From the NCBI RefSeq assembly GCF_000023125.1, contig NC_013037.1:1054001-1118000 (forward strand): 64,000 nucleotides of DNA, in the 5' to 3' direction. Positions 44,995-53,492 of this stretch are shown in pieces. This DNA comes from Dyadobacter fermentans DSM 18053. Lineage in GTDB: Bacteria; Bacteroidota; Bacteroidia; Cytophagales; Spirosomataceae. The notes beneath the pieces were generated by a model, which was not told the DNA's origin, did no database searches, and saw nothing but the letters and a program-made list of their open reading frames with translations. A program made the position numbers and the translations under genes. Positions within the stretch are counted from its first letter, which is position 1, and every line of letters starts with the position of its first letter.

Positions 44995-45822
44995 ATGAGA
45001 AATTTTCTTTTGAGTCAGCTACTGCTATGCCTGAGCTTTGTCGGAATAGCCATTTGCCAAGGCGTCGAAACGAGCGCTATACAGGCAATTCCACTTGAAA
45101 TCACCACCAGCAAAACTACCCACCTAGTATTTCCATACAACATCAAAACGGTGGACCGAGGGAATGGAGGAATTCTCGCGCAAACGGCAGCAGGCTTTGA
45201 CAACATCCTGCAAGTCAAAGCCGCTATAGCATCTTTCGATACGACCAATCTGACTGTTATCACAGGTGATGGGACGCTTTACTCGTTTCTAGCGAGCTAC
45301 TGTCCGAATCCTGTCTCAATTAATATAAGAATCGGTAAATCAATTAACGTTGGCGCTACGTCAGTAGCAGAACCAAACGAAGCGGAGATCGAGGAGGCGT
45401 TGATCCAAGCAAGTCAAAACGATTCCAGTAATGTCAGTATAAAAGATCAATCTTCTCAGGCAAAATTGGAGCTATCAGGCATTTACATCTGCGGCGATAT
45501 TTTGCTTTGCAAACTGACGCTTACCAACAATTCGCATATAATATATGATATCGAGACCCTTAGGTTTTCCGTCAGGGACAAAAAACGGCCTAAGCGTACA
45601 GCGATTCAGGAAACCTTTATCACGCCATTCCGCGTGCTGAGTGATACGACCTCAGTCGGCCCAAACGCGGAGCACACTTTCATTTACGCAATACCCAAGA
45701 TGACGATTCCGGACAAAAAGCTTTTGTCAATCGCGCTCCATGAAAAAAATGGCGGCAGGCATCTAAACCTTAAAGTTCGAAACAGGCATATCCTGAAATC
45801 CCTTCCCTTGACGACTCATTAA
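44995..45822 (+). CDS. traN: TraN-like conjugal protein (DUF4138)
   Basis: 275 residues, signal peptide (FLLSQLLLCLSFVGIAICQG) and the DUF4138 opening EITTSKTTHLVFPYNIKTVDRG, followed by VITGDGTLYSFLASY. TraN is VirB9-like in position. It is the last recognisable core transfer gene; TraO, TraP and TraQ relatives do not follow. Confidence 0.88.
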   Translation: MRNFLLSQLLLCLSFVGIAICQGVETSAIQAIPLEITTSKTTHLVFPYNIKTVDRGNGGILAQTAAGFDNILQVKAAIASFDTTNLTVITGDGTLYSFLASYCPNPVSINIRIGKSINVGATSVAEPNEAEIEEALIQASQNDSSNVSIKDQSSQAKLELSGIYICGDILLCKLTLTNNSHIIYDIETLRFSVRDKKRPKRTAIQETFITPFRVLSDTTSVGPNAEHTFIYAIPKMTIPDKKLLSIALHEKNGGRHLNLKVRNRHILKSLPLTTH

Positions 45823-45845
45823 TCCAACCTTAAATCATAGAAATC

Positions 45846-46640
45846 ATGAACGAGAAAAATTTCGAATACCTACGCGACCAGGTAAAGTATTCAGGCTTCG
45901 GCGACGGCCTGGAGGCTCAGCTGAGGGAGAATATCAAAAAGCAGCCACTTGAATTCAGCGTGCACCATCAAACGGCATTCGGTAAAGACGAGGTAGAGAG
46001 CACACTGAATTTCAAAAAATCGTCGGTTACCGATATGTATTTTTTCAATAACTATCAGACCTCAGTAAAGCCTGATCAGGCCGCAGAGAAGGTAAACCAA
46101 ACCTTCTACATCGGAAAGGATAACAATATCACTTTGAAAGAAGGTTACAATTTGTTGAGTGGCCGGGCTGTAAATAAAGATCTGACCAATAAGGAAGGGA
46201 AAATTTACAATGCATGGCTCCAACTGGATTTCAAGCAAACTGACAGCGCAGGAAATTTTAAGCTCAAACAGTTCCACCAGAACTACGGCTTCGACCTTGA
46301 AAAGGAGCTTTCCCGGCTGCCGGTCAAAGAACTGCAAAATAATCAAGATCGTGGCAGAGTTCTGGATTCACTGCAAAAAGGGAACAGGCACGCGGTCACA
46401 TTCCTGGAAAATGGTAGCGAACACCGGAGATACATTGAGGCCAATCCTCAATTTAAAACGATAACCATATTCGATGCCAATATGCACCGGCTTCATACGA
46501 AGCAGTCTAAAGAGAATAAGCAGGAGAATACTAGCAGACACGAGCAAAAAGTGTCGAGTGAGTTAGCGACAGACGACGCACCTGGCGGCGCTCCGGAAAA
46601 AAAGACGAAGAAATCAAAAGCTATGTCTATCAGTCAATGA
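45846..46640 (+). CDS. DUF3945-type protein of conjugative elements
   Basis: 264 residues. NEKNFEYLRDQVKYSGFGDGL, then FSVHHQTAFGKDEVESTLNFKKS and a low-complexity basic tail, match the group of ICE-encoded proteins annotated DUF3945/DUF4099. Function unknown. It shares an ATGA-type overlap with the next gene. Confidence 0.75.
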   Translation: MNEKNFEYLRDQVKYSGFGDGLEAQLRENIKKQPLEFSVHHQTAFGKDEVESTLNFKKSSVTDMYFFNNYQTSVKPDQAAEKVNQTFYIGKDNNITLKEGYNLLSGRAVNKDLTNKEGKIYNAWLQLDFKQTDSAGNFKLKQFHQNYGFDLEKELSRLPVKELQNNQDRGRVLDSLQKGNRHAVTFLENGSEHRRYIEANPQFKTITIFDANMHRLHTKQSKENKQENTSRHEQKVSSELATDDAPGGAPEKKTKKSKAMSISQ

Positions 46641-46933
46641 ATATGGATATAGCTAAGCACTTGGAAGGATTCTTTACAAATATCAGTGCGGACGCCAGGA
46701 TTACGGTGACACATATCAGCGTCTACACTGCCATCCTTCAAACGACATACAAACTAGGGACGAACTGTCTGGCAATGTTCAGTTTTGAGCTGATGCAGAT
46801 TGCCAAGATTTCAAGCGGTAAAACCTACTATAAAGCTGTGCGCGAGTTGAATGAGTTTGGATATATCCGATACGAGCCGTCGTTCAACAAAAACCGGCCA
46901 AGTCGGATTGTCCTGCCGGACCCATTTAATTAA
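46637..46933 (+). CDS. Small winged-helix-like protein, 98 aa
   Basis: Similar in plan to the protein at 47233: a short N-terminus, then ITVTHISVYTAILQTTYKL and SSGKTYYKAVRELNEFGYIRYEPS, which looks like a winged-helix DNA-binding domain. Its paralogue has QTTYHKCLQDLESLGYIKYTPS in the same place. Overlaps the previous gene by four bases. Confidence 0.7.
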   Translation: MNMDIAKHLEGFFTNISADARITVTHISVYTAILQTTYKLGTNCLAMFSFELMQIAKISSGKTYYKAVRELNEFGYIRYEPSFNKNRPSRIVLPDPFN

Positions 46934-46957
46934 GTTAATCTTTTGAATCGGAGAGAT

Positions 46958-47233
46958 ATGAATGTTGAGCTAATTACGAGGGAAGATTTACAAAAACTGC
47001 GGCGCGACCTGTTGGAAGATTTGAAACAGTTTATTTCAAATTCACCCAGCGAGCCGAAGAAATGGTTGAAAAGCTCTGAGGTCAGGAAACTCCTCAATAT
47101 TTCTTCCGGGACATTACAGAATCTTAGAATAAATGGGGAGTTAAAGCCGAATAAGATTGGAGGAACCTTCTATTACGCGTTCCAAGACATTCAGTCCCTG
47201 CTTCAATCAAACAATCTAAAACCAAAAAAATAA
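46958..47233 (+). CDS. Excisionase/MerR-type helix-turn-helix protein
   Basis: About 91 residues. KWLKSSEVRKLLNISSGTLQNL and LKPNKIGGTFYYAFQDI fit the HTH_17 (excisionase/MerR-like) DNA-binding domain found beside Bacteroidota integrases. The start at 46958 (ATG) is preferred to a TTG at 46943. Possibly the directionality factor of the element. It abuts the next gene. Confidence 0.75.
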   Translation: MNVELITREDLQKLRRDLLEDLKQFISNSPSEPKKWLKSSEVRKLLNISSGTLQNLRINGELKPNKIGGTFYYAFQDIQSLLQSNNLKPKK

Positions 47234-47514
47234 TGGAGCGTCCAGTTTCAAAATACCTAAACCGTATCCTGGGGGATGCGCGGGTTAAAGTTTGGCATGT
47301 AGGTACTTACCTGGCGTTGGTTCTGCTCTGGGATAAAAACAAGCAATCAAGCCCTTTCCGTGTGACACGGCGACTGATCATGCAAATGTCCAGGGCACGG
47401 AGCCAAACCACGTATCACAAATGTCTGCAGGACCTTGAAAGTTTGGGATACATCAAGTATACGCCGTCTTACCACCCTGGAGTGGCAAGTAAAATATGGC
47501 TAATCGAATCGTAA
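47233..47514 (+). CDS. Small winged-helix-like protein, 93 aa
   Basis: Paralogue of the protein at 46637 (see TTYHKCLQDLESLGYIKYTPS), with WHVGTYLALVLLWDKNKQSS as its first half. Overlaps the stop of the excisionase-like gene. A role in regulation of transfer genes is possible from the company it keeps; nothing more can be said. Confidence 0.7.
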   Translation: MERPVSKYLNRILGDARVKVWHVGTYLALVLLWDKNKQSSPFRVTRRLIMQMSRARSQTTYHKCLQDLESLGYIKYTPSYHPGVASKIWLIES

Positions 47515-47606
47515 TATACTGTACAGGCCTGTCTCAGATCTTGTGGTAAAAGATGGCCGATGGTATTTTTGATAAGTTGTTGTCGTAGTCACTAATCGCG
47601 AAGATC

Positions 47607-47858
47607 ATGATTTTAGCACTTAGCATTTCGTCAGTTATGATGTATGGGGTAGTACTTATCGTAATTGGTATCGCTCTCCGGCTCTTTGTGAGCCAGCGCA
47701 GATTTAACAGAAGAGGGTACGGAGGAGCCCAACATTACGCCACATACTGGTCGGCCCTTTTTATATCAACGCTTGAGGGAATCCTGATGATTGTTTCAGC
47801 CTTGGCTATCGTCTCAGGAATATTTCTGCTAGTCGTCGAGCTTTTCAATAATCGATAG
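47607..47858 (+). CDS. Small membrane protein, 83 aa
   Basis: Two hydrophobic helices (about 2-25 and 52-78) around a basic loop with RFNRRGYGGAQHYATYW. Not recognised. It ends 31 bases before a long inverted repeat. Confidence 0.55.
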   Translation: MILALSISSVMMYGVVLIVIGIALRLFVSQRRFNRRGYGGAQHYATYWSALFISTLEGILMIVSALAIVSGIFLLVVELFNNR

Positions 47859-47889
47859 CAAAATCAGTTTTAAATATCTTTAAGATGAA

Positions 47890-47933
47890 CCGCCCACGAT
47901 GGGGAGCTGATTGAAGCTTCACATCGTGGGCGG
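47890..47933. terminator. Perfect 12-bp inverted repeat between convergent genes
   Basis: CCGCCCACGATG and CATCGTGGGCGG pair perfectly around a 20-base loop that itself holds the palindrome GAAGCTTC. It lies between convergent genes and is followed at 47953-47969 by a second hairpin, GGGGAG/CTCCCC. No long T-run, so terminator use is likely but not certain. Confidence 0.55.
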
Positions 47934-47974
47934 CTTGCATAGAAAAAGCTAAGGGGAGCCAGGCTCCCCCGTAC

Positions 47975-49027
47975 CTAATTCAGATTCAGGCTTGAAATTC
48001 CATTTTTGGCAAAGTCGGCACAAAGATTAAATGTCGTTTGTGCCCTCAGCTGTGCCGTACCGCCCAGCAGGATAGATTTTACTTTGGCTTCGTCATCCTG
48101 AAATTTTCGCACATTCTGAAAATAGCCTGTGACAGCATTATATGCCCCGAAAACCGTTCCCATAGTCGTAGGCAGCTGCTGCGTGGGATTTGAAAGCGCA
48201 TACTCATAGACGTCGTCCACGATATTTGTGAATTGTGTTGATAGCGCGTTAACCCTGCCGTCCCTAATATTTCCAAGAACCTCCCGGTTAGGGGCCATGG
48301 CAATCTCAATCAACTTTTTCAATTGAGGGTCGGTAATTGGCTTTTTGGCCCAATGATTAAAAATCTCTTCGACCTCGTGAGAAAATTTGTTGGCAATTCC
48401 CATAACCTTGTGAGCTGTTCTCAAACGTTCGACCGCATTACTGGTGTGCCTGATCTTAACGACATTGGTGATGTTTTTCATAGCGGCATTTAATGTATTT
48501 GCACAGACGATCCTTACCGGTGTGAACGCTGCCGTAATACTGCCGCTGCCGTCGTGTGACGTAGTCAGGAACAGATACTTTTCGATTAGATCGTTGCTAC
48601 CGACCTGGATGTATCCGGGTAGTTTCGCTGTGATAAAGATCCGCTCACCTTTGCCAAGTGCCCCGGCAGTTTCATAAAGGATTCCGTCATTCCCGACGAT
48701 ACTATCAAAAAACGTAAATGCGTCCCTGTTCTGAACAATCTGATAATCTTTGCCAACTACACCCAAGACTGCATTGTTGTCTGTTCTCACGGTCGCGAAA
48801 TATCCCGGAACAGGTGCGGAGCCGCTTACTTGTTGGTTTGATGAATTTTTGACCCGTGCGGTTAGATCTGCCTTTTCAACCTGATAGTCAAGTCCCGCGT
48901 GAGAAATAGCGTCTTTGCTGTTAGGGTACTGGTCGACAATTTGGCCGAGCCCGTGCCAAGCTTTTTCTTTCACCGAGAAGAAACTGTGTTTGCCTGTGTT
49001 TTCGTCAAAATTGATGTTGTGAGCCAT
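47975..49027 (-). CDS. DUF932 family protein
   Basis: 350 residues; the N-terminus AHNINFDENTGKHSFFSVKEKAWHGLGQ, the stretch GDFV-like YQIVQNRDAFTFFDSIV and the VCANTLNAAMK box match the DUF932/phage-plasmid protein family common on Bacteroidota conjugative elements. Function unknown; it is also found in phages and plasmids, where it behaves as a conserved early gene. Confidence 0.88.
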   Translation of the reverse strand: MAHNINFDENTGKHSFFSVKEKAWHGLGQIVDQYPNSKDAISHAGLDYQVEKADLTARVKNSSNQQVSGSAPVPGYFATVRTDNNAVLGVVGKDYQIVQNRDAFTFFDSIVGNDGILYETAGALGKGERIFITAKLPGYIQVGSNDLIEKYLFLTTSHDGSGSITAAFTPVRIVCANTLNAAMKNITNVVKIRHTSNAVERLRTAHKVMGIANKFSHEVEEIFNHWAKKPITDPQLKKLIEIAMAPNREVLGNIRDGRVNALSTQFTNIVDDVYEYALSNPTQQLPTTMGTVFGAYNAVTGYFQNVRKFQDDEAKVKSILLGGTAQLRAQTTFNLCADFAKNGISSLNLN

Positions 49028-49490
49028 GATTGTAGCTGTTAGAAGTTAGAAATTGTTTTCTTTCTTCTTCCTCTCGCTCCCTTAAATGAATGTTTGACAA
49101 AGAAAAAACGAGAAAAAAGAAAGCCCTCCTAACCGTGGCCCCGCAAATAGCCAAAAGGAAACGGAATAAGTGCCGCAGGCTGGCGGTCGGCTTTCGGGTA
49201 TCTACCAGCAATAAGAGAGGCCGCCATTATGCCGTAAGCTTTTGGCGACCTTATAGACCGTCTCGCAAAGTGGGGCCACTTATTTAGCTGCCCTTTTGCC
49301 GAGTTTTGTTTGTCCAAACATTGCTTTCCAGATCTCTCAGCTTTGTAAAGTCATCGACGAGGAGAAGCAGGTGCGCGATTGATAAAAGTCAGTGAAGAAC
49401 AATATATTTTTGTGGTGGCGGTGACATGGAAACGGTACACCAGCAAATACGCTAGACCGAGCCGCTTACTAAGTAACTCCAAGCTAAAAT
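49028..49490. other. Gap upstream of DUF932 and the DUF4365 gene
   Basis: Divergent promoter region. A 65-codon Arg/Lys-rich plus-strand frame (49090-49287) is present, but its composition looks non-coding and it is not called. The region is purine-rich; no clear repeats were found. Confidence 0.45.
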
Positions 49491-51392
49491 ATGATACAAA
49501 GAACTCGTAGCCACATTTTAGAACAGGAATCAAGATTTGAATTCCGTAAGGTCTTACCAGCAACATGGGTCTGCAGGGATAAACACGATGATTATGGTAT
49601 AGATTGTGAAGTGGAAATCTTCACCGAGTCAGGGCAGGCCACAGGTCTAGTCTTTTGGGTACAACTGAAAGCAACGGATTCGATTGATCCGTCTGTAACC
49701 AAAAAATTATATTTTGAGCGTGACAAGATTGGGCAATTTGTAAGCTATGATATTCCTGTCGTTATCGTCCGATACATCAGCGACAGCAAAGCGCTTTACT
49801 TTAGATGGGCCAAAGGGCTGGCAATCCCTCGTACAGAGAGCAAATCAATACCTGTATTTTTTTCCGATTCTTGCCAGTGGTCAGATGAAAGTCCTGCTGA
49901 CATAAGTTGCTATTTGCAGGCGCAAAACTGGGTAAAGCAAGGGAAAGTCAGTCTGCCAATACCTACTTTCATTGATAGAGCGCTGGATTTTGAGCCGATG
50001 GCGATCCCATACTCCAACGTCAACATTGTTAAAACGTGCCTTCGGAATTTAGGACGCCATATTAACATCCGCCGAGAACCACGGGAGGCTCTCTTGTTTA
50101 TTCGGATATCTGGAAATAAAATCTTCATGAGCCTCGCCGACATCCAATGTGCGGAGATGAAGGTCACCTTCGACAAAGTAGTTGGTGAGCATATCCCGGA
50201 GCTTAAAAAACATATCCTTGTTCTCTTCTGCTCCCTAATGTTTGACCTCGGGCGAAAAGAAATCGCCAATGATCTCATCATGAAAGAAAACCTACTGTCG
50301 GTCGTGTTCAAGAGCAAAAAATACCTCATTTCGATACTACCTGAGTTGCTGGAAAGCCAGCATTTCGGAGAAGTTTTGCAATCATTGGAAGAATATATAA
50401 GGAAAGATCCCGGCGGCAGTACGGATCTTCAGTTCGCTCTTGCATTATTGCTGACTGAAAGAAGAAATGAAATTGGCCAAGATAAAATCGCAGCAATCGG
50501 GAAATTCTACGAAAACGAACTGACCTTCCATGTGGGTCGTGGTGACAATATGGCCATTGCTCTTTCACATTACAACTTGGCGCAGCACTTTAAAGCGCAA
50601 GGCGAAACAGAATCAGCAATTATCCATTACTTGAAGGCAAGGAAACATGGCAAATTTTACAATAGTGCACACTATTTCTTTTCTGACTTTGCAGGACTGA
50701 TGTTCTCAATTGGCAAATTCCGATTTGCCGCGACCTTCTATAGTAAAGCTATTAATCTTGGCTCCCAAGATCCGGTCATGGTTGCGCTTCATGCAGACGC
50801 GTTGATGTATGCCGGATGTTACCAAGAAGCCAGAGATTGTTTTGATAAATATCTTCTTGCGAATCCAGACGCTGTGGACAACGAAGAGTGGCAACTGAAA
50901 TACACTCTATTAGCCACACACCTTGAGCACGGCTATCCGTCAGTGCAGAGTCGAAAACCTGCGGAAGCGGAGAGCATTGCTGGACAGGGAGCTGATGATA
51001 ATGCACTGGCATTAGATTTCTTGTGTCGGTTGGCCTGGTACGGTCGTGGTATTGAGTCGTCCAAAGCCGGAAATTTCGAGAAGGCATTCGCAGAGCTTGT
51101 TTTTGCTGCAGTTCTATACCGGGACGATCCATACGTATGGGCAGTATCCTTCGTGACTGGCCTGGATGCAAAAGCCGATAACAGCATTCTGACATTTTTG
51201 ATCCGAGTTGCCTATGAATATACGGAGCAAGATTTTATTCTGGAAGTCGGAAAGATTTTGGAAAAAGTTCAGCCGGAGAGCATCGACGCAGTGTTAGAAC
51301 TCATCGATTTGACGATTAAAGATGTTAAGCGAAAACAAATTAAAGTCCGGGTGTTTTCTGAGGATGGTGCGTTCGAGGAAATCCAGTTCTGA
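49491..51392 (+). CDS. DUF4365 nuclease-like domain fused to TPR-like repeats
   Basis: 633 residues. The N-terminal DUF4365 domain (about 1-145) has HDDYGIDCEVEIF and LVFWVQLKAT, where the Asp, the Glu and the Q-x-K suit a PD-(D/E)XK active site. The rest is helical with TPR-like repeats (about 330-470; MAIALSHYNLAQHFKAQG, AIIHYLKARKHGKF, FYSKAINLGSQDPVMVALHADAL). Such nuclease-sensor fusions are frequent in defence genes. It lies alone as cargo beside the integrase. Confidence 0.75.
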   Translation: MIQRTRSHILEQESRFEFRKVLPATWVCRDKHDDYGIDCEVEIFTESGQATGLVFWVQLKATDSIDPSVTKKLYFERDKIGQFVSYDIPVVIVRYISDSKALYFRWAKGLAIPRTESKSIPVFFSDSCQWSDESPADISCYLQAQNWVKQGKVSLPIPTFIDRALDFEPMAIPYSNVNIVKTCLRNLGRHINIRREPREALLFIRISGNKIFMSLADIQCAEMKVTFDKVVGEHIPELKKHILVLFCSLMFDLGRKEIANDLIMKENLLSVVFKSKKYLISILPELLESQHFGEVLQSLEEYIRKDPGGSTDLQFALALLLTERRNEIGQDKIAAIGKFYENELTFHVGRGDNMAIALSHYNLAQHFKAQGETESAIIHYLKARKHGKFYNSAHYFFSDFAGLMFSIGKFRFAATFYSKAINLGSQDPVMVALHADALMYAGCYQEARDCFDKYLLANPDAVDNEEWQLKYTLLATHLEHGYPSVQSRKPAEAESIAGQGADDNALALDFLCRLAWYGRGIESSKAGNFEKAFAELVFAAVLYRDDPYVWAVSFVTGLDAKADNSILTFLIRVAYEYTEQDFILEVGKILEKVQPESIDAVLELIDLTIKDVKRKQIKVRVFSEDGAFEEIQF

Positions 51393-51593
51393 CAGGGATT
51401 AAAGCGTCCTGGCACTCCCAAAGAATGTGCCTTTGCAGGGACAAGGTAGTTGAATACCATCACGTGAATGAAAGTGTGGTCGAAAGCAATCCCAAAGAGC
51501 AGACCTCTAATCCGATCACTATTTGACGCTGAAGTATTTGCTTCGAGAAGATTTACCTCTGCTTTTCTGACAATCTTCCTCGATGTAGCTCAT

Positions 51594-51628
51594 TAAAAAA
51601 GAGCCGCCAAATGTTATTTGACGGCTCC
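51594..51628 (-). terminator. Intrinsic terminator of the integrase gene
   Basis: GAGCCG-C-CAAAT pairs with ATTTG-A-CGGCTC around a three-base loop; read on the minus strand it is followed by six T. It sits 20 bases beyond the integrase stop. Confidence 0.8.
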
Positions 51629-51647
51629 AAAGTTTCTTGCACTTCTG

Positions 51648-52886
51648 CTACCGGCCTGCGCCGGTCTTGCTAGCCAATCTACCTTTCAAAGCTTGCATAT
51701 CTTCACTCACTTTCAAATCCAAGATTTTCGCATATATCTGTGTGGTTCGAATGTTCGTATGTCCAAGCATCTTGGAGACACTTTCTATCGGAACACCATT
51801 TTGCAAAGTTATTGTAGTTGCGAATGTATGCCTGGCAACATGCGACGTCAGGATCTTATCGATACCACAAACGACTGCGATCTCTTTAAGATAGTCGTTC
51901 ATTTTTTGATTGCTGGGTACCGGCAGTACAAGTCCGCGAGACTCGCAAGCAGGATCATCATTATATCGTGCTATTATCGCCAGCGCTTCGGGAAGAAGCG
52001 GGATGTGCGACTTAACGTTAGTCTTGGTGCGATGCGTGAAAATCCATTGATCGCCATCAATTCCTCGCGCGATATCGCTTCTCTCGAGGCTCTGAATATC
52101 TGAGTAAGCGAGTCCGGTGTAGCAACAGAACAGGAAAGTATCCCGAACCTGGGTGAGCCGATCACTCGCGAACTCCTTCTCGGAAAGGAGGCAAAGTTCC
52201 TCTTTTGTGAGGATTGCCTTATCAACTTTTTTGAACTTGCCCTTAAAATTTAAGTAGGGGTCAAGACTCATCCAGCCATTTCCAAGGCAGATATTCACAA
52301 TCTTGCGAAACATCTTCATGTGTTTGACCACGGCATTGTTTCCCATTTTGCGGACAGAACGGAGATGAAACTCGTAGTCGGCGATGAAGGCAAAATCAAT
52401 GCGACTAATATCGAAGTCGGTTGTATTGAAATTTGCTTTCAAAAAGCTTTCGGTGTGCCGTCTCAAAACCTCGTACCGTTTGAATGTTCCGATAGCGTAT
52501 TCCTGGCCAACTAGCGAGTGCATCCGCCGATTGTGCTCTACAATCACCGCCATCAACATCCGCTGTTTTGGACCGATTCCCAAGAATTTGTTTTTAATGC
52601 TTTCGGCTGTTGCAAGCTCGCCCTGGCGAATTAAGGAAGCATGTGCGTCCAGGAATTGTTGTTCAAGGTTGCCCAAATAAGCGTTGAGTGATTTCACGGC
52701 CTCCTTGTTACCTAGAACCCGACCTGCCCCCGTATTCCAGGTCTTAGGGTCGCACTCACGTCCGGTCGCAAGTTCTGACCTCTTACTCTCAACGGTAATC
52801 CTTAGGTAGATGGGCATAGGCCCGGTTTGATAATTTCTCGGCTTCTTCAAATAGAAAAGCAGACTCAGCTTTGTTTTCATAACCAT
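51648..52886 (-). CDS. int: Tyrosine recombinase/integrase of the conjugative element
   Basis: 412 residues: an N-terminal arm-binding region, a SAM-like core-binding domain (about 115-215), and the catalytic domain. HVARHTFAT (His, Arg), LGHTNI (His) and TTQIYAKI (Tyr nucleophile) are present. In the box that usually holds the first catalytic Arg the sequence is CYTGLAYSD, with Ala; this loss is known in IntDOT-type integrases. It is at the edge of the tra element, near a tRNA-like fragment, so it is the recombinase for this element. Confidence 0.93.
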   Translation of the reverse strand: MVMKTKLSLLFYLKKPRNYQTGPMPIYLRITVESKRSELATGRECDPKTWNTGAGRVLGNKEAVKSLNAYLGNLEQQFLDAHASLIRQGELATAESIKNKFLGIGPKQRMLMAVIVEHNRRMHSLVGQEYAIGTFKRYEVLRRHTESFLKANFNTTDFDISRIDFAFIADYEFHLRSVRKMGNNAVVKHMKMFRKIVNICLGNGWMSLDPYLNFKGKFKKVDKAILTKEELCLLSEKEFASDRLTQVRDTFLFCCYTGLAYSDIQSLERSDIARGIDGDQWIFTHRTKTNVKSHIPLLPEALAIIARYNDDPACESRGLVLPVPSNQKMNDYLKEIAVVCGIDKILTSHVARHTFATTITLQNGVPIESVSKMLGHTNIRTTQIYAKILDLKVSEDMQALKGRLASKTGAGR

Positions 52887-53080
52887 TCACAGGTTTTATA
52901 GTTGAACAAAAGTAGTCTTGCAAGCCTAGTCAGCGCAAGATGTCCACCGCATGGACATCTTGTAAATCAATTGGTTACGCGAATTCTGGTGAGTAAACTT
53001 TTGAGGCTGATTGACTCACCGAATTACTCACCAAAACTTTGAGAATATTTGAACGTTTTGGTATAGTAGGGGCAAACAAA

Positions 53081-53111
53081 AAAGCCTGCAATCGTTTGAT
53101 TTGCAGGCTTT
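53081..53111. terminator. Bidirectional terminator hairpin near the att region
   Basis: AAAGCCTGCAA (53081-53091) and TTGCAGGCTTT (53101-53111) form an 11-base perfect stem with a nine-base loop and A/T runs on both sides. Confidence 0.8.
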
Positions 53112-53135
53112 TGATGCTTTTTGTTACCTCTTCAA

Positions 53136-53153
53136 GTGATCCCGCTGGAATCG
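53136..53153 (-). other. tRNA 3'-end-like fragment, probable attachment-site remnant
   Basis: On the minus strand it reads CGATTCCAGCGGGATCAC. That is the T-arm 3' half plus acceptor 3' strand of a tRNA, of the sort CGAnTCCnAGCGGGATCA, one base shorter than a standard arm. No anticodon or 5' half follows. Tyrosine integrases of this kind often use tRNA 3' ends as target. The tRNA species (perhaps Lys) is a guess. Confidence 0.5.
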
Positions 53154-53492
53154 CAAAATATTGACGAAAGTGGTTGATTGTCAGATAAATTATTCGAGCG
53201 AATCGAATAGGTGACTGAATTGGGGACCGAATGAAATCACTTGATTTGGCGTCAATTCAAATATTTTCCGTATCAAATTTAGTGATTTATATGAATCTAC
53301 AACAGAGAAGCACGGACGGCAGTTTGATATTGAATTGTGGCATCTTGTGCCACATATGCTATTCAAGCTAATTCGCTGACAATAGATTATGTTAGCAGAA
53401 AACGTCCCGCACCAGTATGGTGCCTAAAAAAATTGCGAGTGCGAGCTTTGGGAACATCCGTTATCTCAGTAACGGAACTCCACCAAGGCATG

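Larger units (their letters stand above)
52887..53492. other. Element end: att-type region next to the integrase
   Basis: No protein gene seen. It contains a bidirectional terminator-like hairpin (53081-53111) and a tRNA-3'-end-like fragment (53136-53153). The rest up to 53492 is AT-rich with no clear frame. Confidence 0.5.

Noticed and set aside
49090..49287. A 65-codon basic frame before the DUF4365 gene
   Set aside because: Composition dominated by Arg and Lys from purine-rich DNA; no support by signals or family.
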